64,000 nt of DNA from CAYGFH01 sp964356315 (GTDB lineage: Bacteria; Patescibacteriota; Microgenomatia; UBA10105; UBA927). Location of the stretch: NCBI GenBank assembly GCA_964356315.1, contig CAYHHA010000002.1, positions 1 through 64,000 of the forward strand, in the 5' to 3' direction. Position numbers and translations under genes: made by a program. Below are positions 51,831 to 60,959 of the stretch, one piece after another. How positions within the stretch are numbered: position 1 is the stretch's first letter; each line of letters begins with the position of its first letter. The notes under the pieces were generated by a model. It was given only the letters and a program-made list of their open reading frames with translations, made no database searches and was not told the origin of the DNA.

Positions 51831-52315
51831 AGCGAAAGACGTTAGGATTTACTATTGTAGAACTGTTGATATATACATCCATCCTTTTGGTTCTCTTATA
51901 TATTTTTACGAGCATGTTTTCTTCAATTTTGGATGTGCAACTAGAATCTGAAACACAAAGTGCAATTATCCAAGATAGTGGATATATTTTCTCTCGGCTA
52001 CAATATGATATTGGTCGTGCATCTTCAATTCAGACCCCTGCTTCTTTAGGGCAATCATCTGGATCATTAGTGCTTCAAATAAACGGAAGTGGGTATACGT
52101 ACTCTGTTTCAAATGGCTTGCTATTGATCGAAAACGCTGGTTCGAGTGCTTCTCTCAATAGTGTTGGCACTACCGTATCAAATGTTTCCTTTCGTAGATA
52201 CGGTAATATAAACGGAAAGAATAGTGTCAGTGTCGTGTTCACTCTTACGTCTACGACTCAGCGAACTCATGGGTATGAATCACAGGACTTTCAATCAACA
52301 ATTGGATTGAGATAA
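51827..52315 (+). CDS. PilW-like minor prepilin
   Basis: This 162-residue protein has the canonical prepilin signal LG|FTIVELLIYTS and a beta-rich C-terminal domain. It resembles PilW/GspJ-type minor pilins that form the initiating tip complex. Its start overlaps the adhesin stop as ATGA. Confidence 0.88.
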   Translation: MKRKTLGFTIVELLIYTSILLVLLYIFTSMFSSILDVQLESETQSAIIQDSGYIFSRLQYDIGRASSIQTPASLGQSSGSLVLQINGSGYTYSVSNGLLLIENAGSSASLNSVGTTVSNVSFRRYGNINGKNSVSVVFTLTSTTQRTHGYESQDFQSTIGLR

Positions 52316-52328
52316 AAATTATCTAGCT

Positions 52329-52724
52329 ATGAAAAAAATAATTATCAAATCGGTAGCGTTGCAGAGCGGACAAGCTCTTGTGATCTTGTTATTTTATATG
52401 ATTATCGCGATAACACTCACCACAACCGCTGTTGCGGTGGTAGTTTCAAATTCACTTTCTGCAACAAGAAATGAACAAGGAGCACTTGCGCTTCAAATAG
52501 CTGAAGCGGGAGCTGAAAACGCTATAGTACGCTTGCTTCGATCTACTAGTTACACGGGAGAGACTTTGACAATCGGATCTGGTAATGCAACAGTATCTGT
52601 AAGCGGAACATCAACAAAGACCATACGATCTATAGGGGTAATAAGTGGTTTTTCAAGAACCGTTGAGGTTACGGCGACGCTTATAAATGGCGTATTGACG
52701 GTAAGTTCATGGCAAGAAATATAA
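52329..52724 (+). CDS. PilX-like minor pilin
   Basis: This 131-residue protein starts with a basic leader and SG|QALVILLFYMI, a prepilin-like signal in which the +5 Glu is absent, as in some PilX/GspK proteins. The sequence ALALQIAEAGAENAI is typical of PilX N-terminal helices. It belongs with the minor pilins upstream. Confidence 0.83.
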   Translation: MKKIIIKSVALQSGQALVILLFYMIIAITLTTTAVAVVVSNSLSATRNEQGALALQIAEAGAENAIVRLLRSTSYTGETLTIGSGNATVSVSGTSTKTIRSIGVISGFSRTVEVTATLINGVLTVSSWQEI

Positions 52725-52759
52725 AGTATGGATACTCTTATAATAAGAATTATTGCGGG

Positions 52760-52765
52760 TATAAT
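52760..52765 (+). promoter_or_regulatory. -10 box of the PilM-like gene
   Basis: TATAAT lies 46 bases before ATG 52812, so this gene has a leadered transcript. Confidence 0.5.
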
Positions 52766-52774
52766 CTTTTCTAA

Positions 52775-52800
52775 GCCAAATCAATAAGAATTGATTTGGC
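52775..52800 (+). other. 5'-terminal stem-loop of the PilM-like mRNA
   Basis: GCCAAATCAA and TTGATTTGGC form a perfect 10-bp stem with a 6-base loop. It begins 10 bases after the -10 box, so it should lie at the very 5' end of the mRNA. There is no T run, so it is not a terminator. Confidence 0.6.
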
Positions 52801-52811
52801 AAGAAATAATT

Positions 52812-53498
52812 ATGTTTAATCAAAAATCTATTGTGCTGGTGTTTATCGATCATAGCGGTATTACCTTCTTTGGTGGGAGTCTTACTGAGATGGTCGTAGT
52901 CATAGTGCCTGAGACGATTATTCGGGATATGGAAGTTTTGTCAAAAGATGGATTATATTCACTTATTAAAGACTGGGTGAAAAAATATAATTTGATTGGA
53001 TCTCAAATTGTCATGATTTTTTCGGAGACTATGTATTTTGAAAAAATATTTGTACAAACGGAACAGTCTCAGGTTGAAACAGATATCTTAATATTTTTTG
53101 AAATGGTACCGTATGAATCGATTTGGTCAAAAGTCTATCCTGAAAAAGGTGGAAAACGTGCAATAGCTGTGAGTCGTGCTTTTTATGAAGGATTGCATCA
53201 AGGCTTTTTACTACAGGGGCTCCCAACGAAAGCGGTGATTCCCTCTTTTGTGCTTGGTGATTTTGAGAAACAGCATAGTCTAGATCATAAACTTGCAACT
53301 CATATCCTTGAGAATCTGGACCGATTATGTAAAATGAGCCTTCTAGATACTCATGAATCCAACGTCATTCGCCCTGAGGCTCCTATTTCGATTTCTTCAG
53401 ACCAGGGTAAGAAAAAATCAACCTTGCCGATGCTGTTATCTGTTTTTGGACTACTTCTTCTGGTCCTCGGCATTGTTGTGTACCTGCAATATCGATAA
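52812..53498 (+). CDS. PilM-like protein with C-terminal membrane helix
   Basis: This 228-residue protein has a soluble alpha/beta domain (1-165) of the kind seen in divergent PilM proteins of CPR pilus loci. A linker and a single membrane helix follow (about 203-225, LPMLLSVFGLLLLVLGIVVYL). The assignment rests on position between the minor pilins and the major pilin and on general layout. The start at 52812 is preferred to 52791, which lies inside the leader stem-loop. Confidence 0.6.
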   Translation: MFNQKSIVLVFIDHSGITFFGGSLTEMVVVIVPETIIRDMEVLSKDGLYSLIKDWVKKYNLIGSQIVMIFSETMYFEKIFVQTEQSQVETDILIFFEMVPYESIWSKVYPEKGGKRAIAVSRAFYEGLHQGFLLQGLPTKAVIPSFVLGDFEKQHSLDHKLATHILENLDRLCKMSLLDTHESNVIRPEAPISISSDQGKKKSTLPMLLSVFGLLLLVLGIVVYLQYR

Positions 53499-53551
53499 AT
53501 AGGTAATATACCCTTGACAAAGAAACACGAAGTAAGATACGGTAAAAGTAT

Positions 53552-54019
53552 ATGAAAAACACACTGCCTAATGGGCGTAAAGGTTTTACGCTCATCGAGT
53601 TGCTCGTTGTCATCGGTATCTTGGCGGTACTTTTGGCAATCACATTAATCGCCATAAATCCTGCACGTCAGTTCTCGCAGGCGAATAATACAAAACGCGC
53701 TAGTGACGTTAACGCGATTTTGAATGCAGTCGGTCAATTTGCCGCGGATAGCAGAGGTACGTTGCCTGCTGGTATCACAACGTCAGCACTGACGGTTGCA
53801 GATGCCGCTGCGGGAGGCGCAGATATTTGTGCAGATCTGACAACACAGTATCTAGCTGCGTTGCCTGTAGATCCGTTGACAAATAACGGACAGCCTATAA
53901 CAAACTGCGCGGTCGCGTATACGACTAATTATACGATCGTCAGAAGCGCTGCCGATAATCGCATAACAGTCGCAGCACCAGCTGCAGAGCTTGGAGCTAC
54001 AATTTCAGTAACTCGATAA
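53552..54019 (+). CDS. Type IV major pilin-like protein
   Basis: This 155-residue prepilin has the classical signal RKG|FTLIELLVVIGILAVL with Glu at +5. The C-terminal domain has a Cys pair (ADICADL and ITNCAVAY) that probably closes a disulfide loop. It is Ala- and Thr-rich like other CPR pilins. TTGACA upstream at about 53514 and a terminator directly after suggest strong separate transcription. Confidence 0.92.
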   Translation: MKNTLPNGRKGFTLIELLVVIGILAVLLAITLIAINPARQFSQANNTKRASDVNAILNAVGQFAADSRGTLPAGITTSALTVADAAAGGADICADLTTQYLAALPVDPLTNNGQPITNCAVAYTTNYTIVRSAADNRITVAAPAAELGATISVTR

Positions 54020-54039
54020 TCTTATATAGATGATCGGAC

Positions 54040-54066
54040 AAAAAACGCCCTGAGGGGCGTTTTTTG
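54040..54066 (+). terminator. Intrinsic terminator after the pilin gene
   Basis: The stem AACGCCC/GGGCGTT with a 4-base loop is flanked by an A run before and a T run after. It follows the pilin stop by 20 bases. Confidence 0.85.
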
Positions 54067-54186
54067 GTGGCGCATGGTTTAGATTGCTGAATCTCATGGG
54101 AGGCATACTCTGCGAGATCAATCCGAGAAGAATGATAGTGTGGAGTGTAGGGGGTTTGAGTATTCTCTGAATATCTTAGAACGTGT

Positions 54187-54963
54187 TTAGAATGGTCGAA
54201 CGATAAGCATAATAATCGCAAGACATATGCGATATATACCAAACGAAATGAATGTATGATGTTCAATAAATCGAACGAAAAATTTAACAACGACAAGTGC
54301 TGTAATAAATGAAACGAAAAGTCCAATCGCTATATATTGCCACTCAGTGGTCGTGAATCTCAAGGCGTCGCTTTTTATAAGATCAAGTGCCGTTGCTGCA
54401 ACCATTGTGGGAATGGCAAGAAGAAAAGAAAATTCCACCGCTTGTTTTCGGGACAACCCCGAAAGCTGACCACCAATGATGGATGCTGCCGATCGAGAAA
54501 CACCAGGGATTACCGAAAGTGACTGAGCAATGCCGACTAATACAGCTTGTTTTGCTGATATCGGTGCTGTAACGGCATCTTGAGAAGTGGTGTATTTGTG
54601 CTTCCATTCAAGGGCGATGATAATGATGCCTCCTATAAATAGCGATGCGATAACAATATACGGATTTCCAAGCAGTACGTGTTTGATAATTTTATATAAC
54701 GCAAGTCCAATAATTGCTGTTGGAATAAACGCTATCGCGAGCTTCGTAAGCATATTTCTATCCGTAAGGATTTTCCGTATGTACAAAACGGCAACAGCTG
54801 ATATAGCTCCCAGTTGAATGAGTATCTCAAAGCTTTTTGAAAAATCTGAATTTTGGATATGGAGAATGCTTCCGAGAAGCACAAGGTGTCCGGTGCTAGA
54901 AATGGGGAGAAATTCAGTTATGCCTTCTACTACTGAGAGTAATATCACATGGAATAAATTCAT
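54187..54963 (-). CDS. uppP: Undecaprenyl-diphosphatase UppP
   Basis: This 258-residue membrane protein has eight helices and the BacA/UppP motifs EGITEFLPISSTGH (Glu13-His26) and GVSRSAASI. It recycles undecaprenyl diphosphate for peptidoglycan synthesis, which fits the two penicillin-binding proteins nearby. TATCAT (54970-54975) ends 6 bases before ATG 54963. Confidence 0.95.
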   Translation of the reverse strand: MNLFHVILLSVVEGITEFLPISSTGHLVLLGSILHIQNSDFSKSFEILIQLGAISAVAVLYIRKILTDRNMLTKLAIAFIPTAIIGLALYKIIKHVLLGNPYIVIASLFIGGIIIIALEWKHKYTTSQDAVTAPISAKQAVLVGIAQSLSVIPGVSRSAASIIGGQLSGLSRKQAVEFSFLLAIPTMVAATALDLIKSDALRFTTTEWQYIAIGLFVSFITALVVVKFFVRFIEHHTFISFGIYRICLAIIMLIVRPF

Positions 54964-55046
54964 TTGATTATGATACAGGATATTGCGATAAAAGTGCAGG
55001 GCTCCGCGGTTTTTCCAGTTTCTACTTATGCGGAGTGATTGTGTGG

Positions 55047-55052
55047 TATACT
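55047..55052 (+). promoter_or_regulatory. Extended -10 box of the RRM gene
   Basis: TGTGGTATACTC matches the stretch at the DEAD-box helicase promoter. The mRNA leader is about 48 bases. Confidence 0.6.
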
Positions 55053-55060
55053 CATTTTAG

Positions 55061-55092
55061 CTTGGAAGTAAGCGTATTTTTTTAGTTCCAAG
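55061..55092 (+). other. 5'-leader stem-loop of the RRM mRNA
   Basis: CTTGGAA (55061-55067) and TTCCAAG (55086-55092) form a 7-bp stem near the predicted 5' end. The ribosome binding site AAAGGAG follows directly. Confidence 0.5.
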
Positions 55093-55106
55093 ATAAAGGA
55101 GAATAT

Positions 55107-55373
55107 ATGGCAATGAGTTTATTTATAGGAAATTTACCGTATTCGTACGATGATACGAAGCTTGTAGAATTGTTTTCTCCTGCAGGTACCGTTGTGTCTG
55201 CAAAAATCATTTCTGATAAATATTCAGGTCGATCCCGAGGGTTTGGGTTTGTAGAAATGTCCTCTGATGATGAGGCAAGAAAAGCCATCGAGCTGTTTAA
55301 TGGGAAAGATATCGACGGGCGCCCATTGGTTGTAAACGAAGCAAGGCCACGGGAAAATAAGCCACAACAATAA
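55107..55373 (+). CDS. RRM-domain RNA-binding protein
   Basis: This 88-residue protein is a single RNA recognition motif with RNP2 LFIGNL (5-10) and RNP1 RGFGFVEM (43-50), followed by a short charged tail. It is like cyanobacterial Rbp and other bacterial glycine-rich RNA-binding proteins, often cold-induced. AAAGGAG precedes ATG 55107; a second ATG at 55113 is possible. It shares a promoter motif with the DEAD-box gene. Confidence 0.93.
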   Translation: MAMSLFIGNLPYSYDDTKLVELFSPAGTVVSAKIISDKYSGRSRGFGFVEMSSDDEARKAIELFNGKDIDGRPLVVNEARPRENKPQQ

Positions 55374-55419
55374 AGGTAAAGACATTCTTCTCGTATCGAA
55401 AATTCTTGGATAATAAGTT

Positions 55420-57957
55420 TTAAGGGGTCGGTGTCGCTGATGGAGTTGGTAGAGGATTACAGCGCCCACTTTGCGGTTGGGTTCCTGCAATGAAATATTC
55501 GACTCTTCCAAAGTAGCACGGGATAGCAATCACGGTATCTGGTTTTTTCATGATTTCATCCTGTTTATTTTTTAGGAGTTCTTGCATGATGTCATGCCAT
55601 ATCGGAGCCGCTCCAGTGATGCCAGAGGTAAGATATGGATTCATTGGAGTGTTGTCATTGTTTCCTACCCAGACCGTGGTGACAAATGATGGGGTGTATC
55701 CAATGGTCCAATTATCCCGTTTATTGTCTGTTGTTCCTGTTTTTACCGAGACAGTTTTGTCTTTAACGACTAAACTTGAATTAGGTCCAAATGCGGGTGT
55801 TCTAGCCACATTGTCACTGAGGATATTGGAAATGATCCATGCTGTTTCAGACTTTATGGCCTGCGTATATTGAGGCTGTTTTGCTCTCTGATAGACACGA
55901 CCTGCATAATCGGTAACCTCCAATATCGGTTGAAGCTCCGTGCGTTTTCCATCATACGCCAATGCGCCATATACTTTCGCCATATCGAGCATCGTTACCT
56001 CTCCACCGCCTAAGGTGAGTGATAAGCCAAATCTGCTTTCATCGCCCCATGTAGTGACTCCCATGTTTTTTCCCGTTGTTAACATTGTTGCGAGTCCAAT
56101 TTTTTGTAGCAATTTTACTGCTGGAATATTATACGAATTTGCCAACGCGGATCTAAAAGGAACAGTCCCATGGAATTTTCCATCATAATTCACTGGAGAG
56201 TATGGGGGGCTCCCAAGTGATGTAAATGTAATAGGGGAATCATCTATGAGGCTTGCTGCTGTGAACCCGTTTTCAAGCGCTGCCGCATAGTTTACTACTT
56301 TGATAGATGAGCCTGGCTGGCGAAGAGCTGTTGTGACGTTTACATTGCCTTCTGCTTCAATATCGAAATAATTTTTACTTCCCACCATAGCAAGAATTTC
56401 GCCTGTGGTAGGATTGGTAACAAGAGCAGCTCCGTTTCCAACATTAAGAGATTTCAGTGACTCAATATTCCTTGCGAGAATTTCTTCCGCTTTTTCTTGG
56501 ATCGTGATATCGAGTGATGTTTTGATTTGAAGACCGCCTTGATCTACAAGTCTTTCTCCGTATTGCTGTTCAAGAATGGATTTTACATACATCACAAAAT
56601 GTGGCGCACGAATGGCGGTATTTGGGGTGGCAAATTTTATTTGCGTGTTTAGAGCATTTGTAGCGTCTTCTTGAGAAATATATCTATCTTCCACCATACG
56701 TCTGAGCACTTCTTTTTGTCGGGCAAATGCCTTTTCCGGATGAGATCCAAACGGAGAATATTCTGTGGGTGCGGCTGGAAGACCAGCCAGAAGCGCTGAT
56801 TCTGCAAGGGTCAAATTTGTTGCGCTCTTTCCAAAATAGGTTTGACTAGCGGCCTCAATTCCCCACGCTGTTCCGCCGTATGGAACTTGATTTAAATACA
56901 TTTCCAGTATTTGATTTTTTGTATAGAGGCGTTCTGTCCAGAATGCGAGAAGCACTTCTTTAATTTTCCTGGTAATTTTTACCTCTGGGGAAAGGAGCGC
57001 AGATTTTATGAGTTGTTGCGTGATTGTTGAGCCTCCTTGGACCTGTTTGTTAAACACCGTTTCTTTAGCAGCTCTCGCAATGCCTTTTAACGATATTCCT
57101 TGATGTTTATAAAAATCCCTATCTTCTATAGATATTGTTGCGTGAATTATAGAGTTCGGTATCGACTTAAGTGGTAATGGGGTTCGATTTTGATCTAGAT
57201 ATATCTCATATAATAATATCCCTTTTCTATCAAAAATCTTTGTCGTGACCTGTAAATCTCTTCTGGACAGTAAGTGTGGATTCGGGAGCGACATAAGTCT
57301 GTTGTATGACTCATAGGGAATAAAAACGAATAACACCGTGCACACGACGCCAGTAATAAAAGATTTCCAAGCATCAAGTGGGTCCTTTTTATATGTTTGC
57401 GATTGTTCGTTTTTCGAAACATTAGCGTAAGCTCGATAAAAAAACTCTTTTAGTCTCACGAGCAAAAGAGTCATAAGTGAAGCCCGTTCTTCTCCTTGGG
57501 TGGCCATTTCGAGTTGAAGTTGTTTAGTGTGTTTACGTTCTTTTCTTGCTTGAGCATCTGATTTGCGGGATGCAATTGATGCACGAATATATGTTATTTG
57601 TTTATGTATAAGAGCTTTAACGGTATTGCCAAACTCTTGCAGTGAAAATTTAGGATAGGAATACACGGCTTTATGAATGCGCTTCTTTGGTTCTTTCGGA
57701 TGTTCCGATCTTTTTTTCAAGAACGTATATACGATTTCCTTTTTTTCGTGAAGCCAACTTTTTGTGCCTGCTACCATCTCTTTGAAGAGTATAATAATAG
57801 TGCTATAAGTTACTTTGCTGAAGTAGATAATTGTACTGAATATTTTTCGAACCATACTGCCAATAGCTATAAATACTCTGATAATTAAGAGTACAGGAAG
57901 CACATAAAATGGCAATTGAGGCTGATTATTGTTGTTTGACTCACTACGACGGTCCAT
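55420..57957 (-). CDS. Class A penicillin-binding protein (PBP1A-like)
   Basis: This 845-residue bifunctional enzyme has a long basic N-terminus with an extra hydrophobic segment (about 17-60), a membrane helix (about 205-222), a GT51 transglycosylase domain (EDRDFYKHQG, GGSTITQQLIK) and a transpeptidase domain with SSIK, SYN and KTGTT. It ends in a Pro/Thr tail (PTPSATPTP). It polymerises and cross-links peptidoglycan. The 200-residue cytoplasmic N-terminus is unusually long. It is followed upstream by a paralogue. Confidence 0.94.
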   Translation of the reverse strand: MDRRSESNNNNQPQLPFYVLPVLLIIRVFIAIGSMVRKIFSTIIYFSKVTYSTIIILFKEMVAGTKSWLHEKKEIVYTFLKKRSEHPKEPKKRIHKAVYSYPKFSLQEFGNTVKALIHKQITYIRASIASRKSDAQARKERKHTKQLQLEMATQGEERASLMTLLLVRLKEFFYRAYANVSKNEQSQTYKKDPLDAWKSFITGVVCTVLFVFIPYESYNRLMSLPNPHLLSRRDLQVTTKIFDRKGILLYEIYLDQNRTPLPLKSIPNSIIHATISIEDRDFYKHQGISLKGIARAAKETVFNKQVQGGSTITQQLIKSALLSPEVKITRKIKEVLLAFWTERLYTKNQILEMYLNQVPYGGTAWGIEAASQTYFGKSATNLTLAESALLAGLPAAPTEYSPFGSHPEKAFARQKEVLRRMVEDRYISQEDATNALNTQIKFATPNTAIRAPHFVMYVKSILEQQYGERLVDQGGLQIKTSLDITIQEKAEEILARNIESLKSLNVGNGAALVTNPTTGEILAMVGSKNYFDIEAEGNVNVTTALRQPGSSIKVVNYAAALENGFTAASLIDDSPITFTSLGSPPYSPVNYDGKFHGTVPFRSALANSYNIPAVKLLQKIGLATMLTTGKNMGVTTWGDESRFGLSLTLGGGEVTMLDMAKVYGALAYDGKRTELQPILEVTDYAGRVYQRAKQPQYTQAIKSETAWIISNILSDNVARTPAFGPNSSLVVKDKTVSVKTGTTDNKRDNWTIGYTPSFVTTVWVGNNDNTPMNPYLTSGITGAAPIWHDIMQELLKNKQDEIMKKPDTVIAIPCYFGRVEYFIAGTQPQSGRCNPLPTPSATPTP

Positions 57958-58005
57958 AGAATGTGTTTATACCACAATCTATAGGCTGGTAACAAGCCGC
58001 ATTTT

Positions 58006-60243
58006 TTACCGTATGTAGGTTTGTGTGTGTTCGGGATGTTGACAATCCAAACAATATTCTGAAAGCGCATCACGAATCACCATTTTTTCTTGTGGTTCAA
58101 CGTTTGCCCCTGATTTATTTGGAACGACGATGTCACCCGTATCTTTGTCTATAAGGACCGATTTTTTTAATTGCTCACGTTCCGTTGGTACTGTCCCTTT
58201 GATAAAATATTCAAACCGTATAGAGCAACCTGGATCATCACCATCTTTTGGTGGAAGAAGCCCAGTCATGGAGCATACACGAGCTCCGACGATACCATCT
58301 GGTTGTTTGGGCCATATATCAGATTTTCCTTCAAGCACTTTCACCATGAGATCATGCCATATTGGCGCTGCTCCTGTAACGCCCGAAACTAACGCAGGAT
58401 TCATCGGAGAATTGTCATTGTTACCAACCCACGTGGCAACAAGAAATTGAGGAGTAAATCCAATCGTCCAGTTATCGCGAAGATCATCTGTCGTGCCAGT
58501 TTTTACCGAAACGGCGTGTTTTGGTATGACCAATTCTGAATTTGATCCAAATGCATCCATGCGAGCGTTATTGTCCAGAAGTATGTGGGAAATCAAAAAC
58601 GCAGTCTCGGGGGAAATGATTCGCGGTCCTTGTAAGAGAAGTTGAGAGGGGATTTCTTGAGTAAGATTTTGATCTTTGTATTCTTCTGTAATTTTTCCAT
58701 TTTTATCTGTGACCTTTAGGATGGAAACGAGATTCTTTCGGATGCCTCCATTTGCAAAAACGCCAAATGCTTCTGCCATATCAGTCATGTGCACCTCACC
58801 GCCTCCAAGCGTTAGTGAAAGCCCATATTGCTTTGGATCTTTGAGTGTATCTAGGCCAAACCCGCTGGCTGATGCTACCATAGCTTCAACTGTGTTTAGT
58901 TTTAACATCTTTACTGCTGGGATATTCAACGAATTTCCAAGTGACATGCGAAGGGCGACTGGTCCATGGAATTTCCCATCGTAATTTTTTGGACAATACG
59001 ATGGTTGATTTATCACACCAAAACAGGTAGGAATATCCAGAAATATGGTTGCCGCTGTTACTTTTTTCGTATCTAGACCAATGGCATAATTAATAGGCTT
59101 GATTGAAGATCCTGGTTGGCGAAGGGCAGTTGTGACATTATAGCTTCCTGATGGTGTTGCAAAGTAATCCGTGCTTCCAATCATCGCAAGAATCTCTCCG
59201 GTAGCAGGCTTGGTAATAAGTGCGGCTCCATTTCCTACACGTAAATATGATATTTTTTCAATTTCTGATGAAACTGTTGCCTGTGCATATTCCTGAAGAC
59301 TTAGATCTAACGTCGTGATCACTTTAAGTCCGCCACGTTCGACAATCGCATCCCCGAATTTTTGGATAAGCTGATCTTTGACATACATAACAAAATGACC
59401 AGCTTTCAGTCCAGTATCTTTTTTGAATATAATTTCTTCTTTTGCGGCTCTGTCGGCTTGATCTTGTGAAATATATTTATCCGTCACCATGCGTTTGAGT
59501 ACGTCTTTTTGCCTTTCTTTTGCATATTCAGGATGTGCGCCAAATGGTGAGTATAGTGATGGCGCCTGTGGAAGACCAGCGAGAAGCGACGCTTCAGCAA
59601 GTGACAGATCTTTTACTTTTTTTCCATAATACCGCTCTGCTGCAGATTCTACTCCCCATGCCGTCCCACCATATGGAACTTGATTCAGGTAAAGCTCTAG
59701 TATCTTGTTTTTCGGATATATTGCCTCAACCCAAATTGCCAGAATGATCTCTTTGATTTTTCTGGTGATGGTCCTTTCCGGGGTAAGGAGAGCTGACTTG
59801 ACGAGTTGTTGTGTGATTGTTGACCCCCCTTGGAGCTTGTGCCCTGTGAGTGTCGCAGTCGCGGCTCTCAAGATTCCTCCAATTGGGTTTATTCCTTGAT
59901 GGGTGTAAAAATCTTTATCCTCGATGGATATGGTTGCTTGCTGGAGATATTTCGGTATTTCCGTAAGTGAAACAGCAGTTCGATTTTGATCAGCAAATAT
60001 ATCGTATAATAATTTCCCATTGCGATCATATATTTTTGTCGCAAGGGGGATATCGTATGTCCCAAGAGAAGCCGGAGATGGGAGATCTTTAAATATTAGA
60101 AGGTAAATAAATATAACGAGACAAAGAGGAATAATTAAAAAAATATATTTAAAAGACCTGTGTTGAATAATCCGATGATGAATCGGTTTTTTTGAGTGAT
60201 GTTGTTTTTTTTCTTCGGTATGGGTGCTGTGATGTGCTTTCAC
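58006..60243 (-). CDS. Class A penicillin-binding protein (PBP1A-like), paralogue
   Basis: This 745-residue enzyme has a short basic His/Lys-rich N-terminus, a membrane helix (about 33-52), GT51 (EDKDFYTHQG, GGSTITQQLVK) and a transpeptidase domain with SSIK, SLN and KTGTT. It is clearly paralogous to the next gene, differing mainly in the N-terminus and tail. The GTG start at 60243 lies 6 bases after TATAAT (60250-60255), so its mRNA is leaderless. Confidence 0.95.
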   Translation of the reverse strand: MKAHHSTHTEEKKQHHSKKPIHHRIIQHRSFKYIFLIIPLCLVIFIYLLIFKDLPSPASLGTYDIPLATKIYDRNGKLLYDIFADQNRTAVSLTEIPKYLQQATISIEDKDFYTHQGINPIGGILRAATATLTGHKLQGGSTITQQLVKSALLTPERTITRKIKEIILAIWVEAIYPKNKILELYLNQVPYGGTAWGVESAAERYYGKKVKDLSLAEASLLAGLPQAPSLYSPFGAHPEYAKERQKDVLKRMVTDKYISQDQADRAAKEEIIFKKDTGLKAGHFVMYVKDQLIQKFGDAIVERGGLKVITTLDLSLQEYAQATVSSEIEKISYLRVGNGAALITKPATGEILAMIGSTDYFATPSGSYNVTTALRQPGSSIKPINYAIGLDTKKVTAATIFLDIPTCFGVINQPSYCPKNYDGKFHGPVALRMSLGNSLNIPAVKMLKLNTVEAMVASASGFGLDTLKDPKQYGLSLTLGGGEVHMTDMAEAFGVFANGGIRKNLVSILKVTDKNGKITEEYKDQNLTQEIPSQLLLQGPRIISPETAFLISHILLDNNARMDAFGSNSELVIPKHAVSVKTGTTDDLRDNWTIGFTPQFLVATWVGNNDNSPMNPALVSGVTGAAPIWHDLMVKVLEGKSDIWPKQPDGIVGARVCSMTGLLPPKDGDDPGCSIRFEYFIKGTVPTEREQLKKSVLIDKDTGDIVVPNKSGANVEPQEKMVIRDALSEYCLDCQHPEHTQTYIR

Positions 60244-60249
60244 ATCTTT

Positions 60250-60255
60250 ATTATA
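60250..60255 (-). promoter_or_regulatory. Leaderless -10 box of the second PBP1A gene
   Basis: TGGTATAAT on the minus strand ends 6 bases before the GTG start at 60243. Confidence 0.68.
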
Positions 60256-60327
60256 CCAGTTTCCTGTTTTGAATCATTACTCATATATGGTATATATAGG
60301 TAAGTATTTGTTGTAAGGAGGAATGAT

Positions 60328-60933
60328 ATGTTTACTGTCTCTGATTTGCCATACGCATACAACGCACTTGAACCGTTTATTGATGAACAGACAATGCATA
60401 TTCATCATGAAAAACATCATGCTGCGTATGTAAAAAATTTAAATGATGCCTTGATAGGGCAGGAAGAACTACTTTCTCTCCCTGTTGAGGAATTGCTTGC
60501 GGATTTGCTTCAGGTCCCTGAGGAGCTTCGGAGTAAAGTGAGAAATCACGGAGGAGGACACGCAAACCATACGATGTTCTGGGAAAGTATGGCGCCAAAT
60601 GCAGGAGGAGAGCCTGTCGGGGAATTAAAAAAAGCTATCATTGCAACATACGAAAGTTTTAGTGCATTTCAAGAGAAATTCACTGCAGCTGCTTTGGGAC
60701 GTTTTGGTAGTGGATGGGCATGGCTCAGTGTAGATAAAGGTCGTTTAGTGATCGAAGATACCGCAAATCAAGATTCGCCACTTTTGGAGGGGAGAATGCC
60801 ACTACTCGGAATAGATGTATGGGAGCATGCGTATTATTTGAAATATAAAAACGTGAGAGCTGACTATATAAAGAATTGGTGGAATGTAGTTAATTGGAAA
60901 GAGATTGAGAAGCGATTCAGTCAAGCGCTGTAG
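60328..60933 (+). CDS. Superoxide dismutase [Fe/Mn]
   Basis: This 201-residue enzyme has the metal ligands in HIHHEKHH, the HANHTMFWE segment, and DVWEHAYY. It lacks a signal peptide and should act in the cytoplasm. Whether it uses Mn or Fe is not settled by sequence alone, but an Mn importer is in this window. It has a strong ribosome binding site (AAGGAGG), unlike the leaderless majority, suggesting high expression. The PP2C gene follows by 26 bases. Confidence 0.97.
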   Translation: MFTVSDLPYAYNALEPFIDEQTMHIHHEKHHAAYVKNLNDALIGQEELLSLPVEELLADLLQVPEELRSKVRNHGGGHANHTMFWESMAPNAGGEPVGELKKAIIATYESFSAFQEKFTAAALGRFGSGWAWLSVDKGRLVIEDTANQDSPLLEGRMPLLGIDVWEHAYYLKYKNVRADYIKNWWNVVNWKEIEKRFSQAL

Positions 60934-60959
60934 TACATATTCAAATCGGCGTATCAGAT

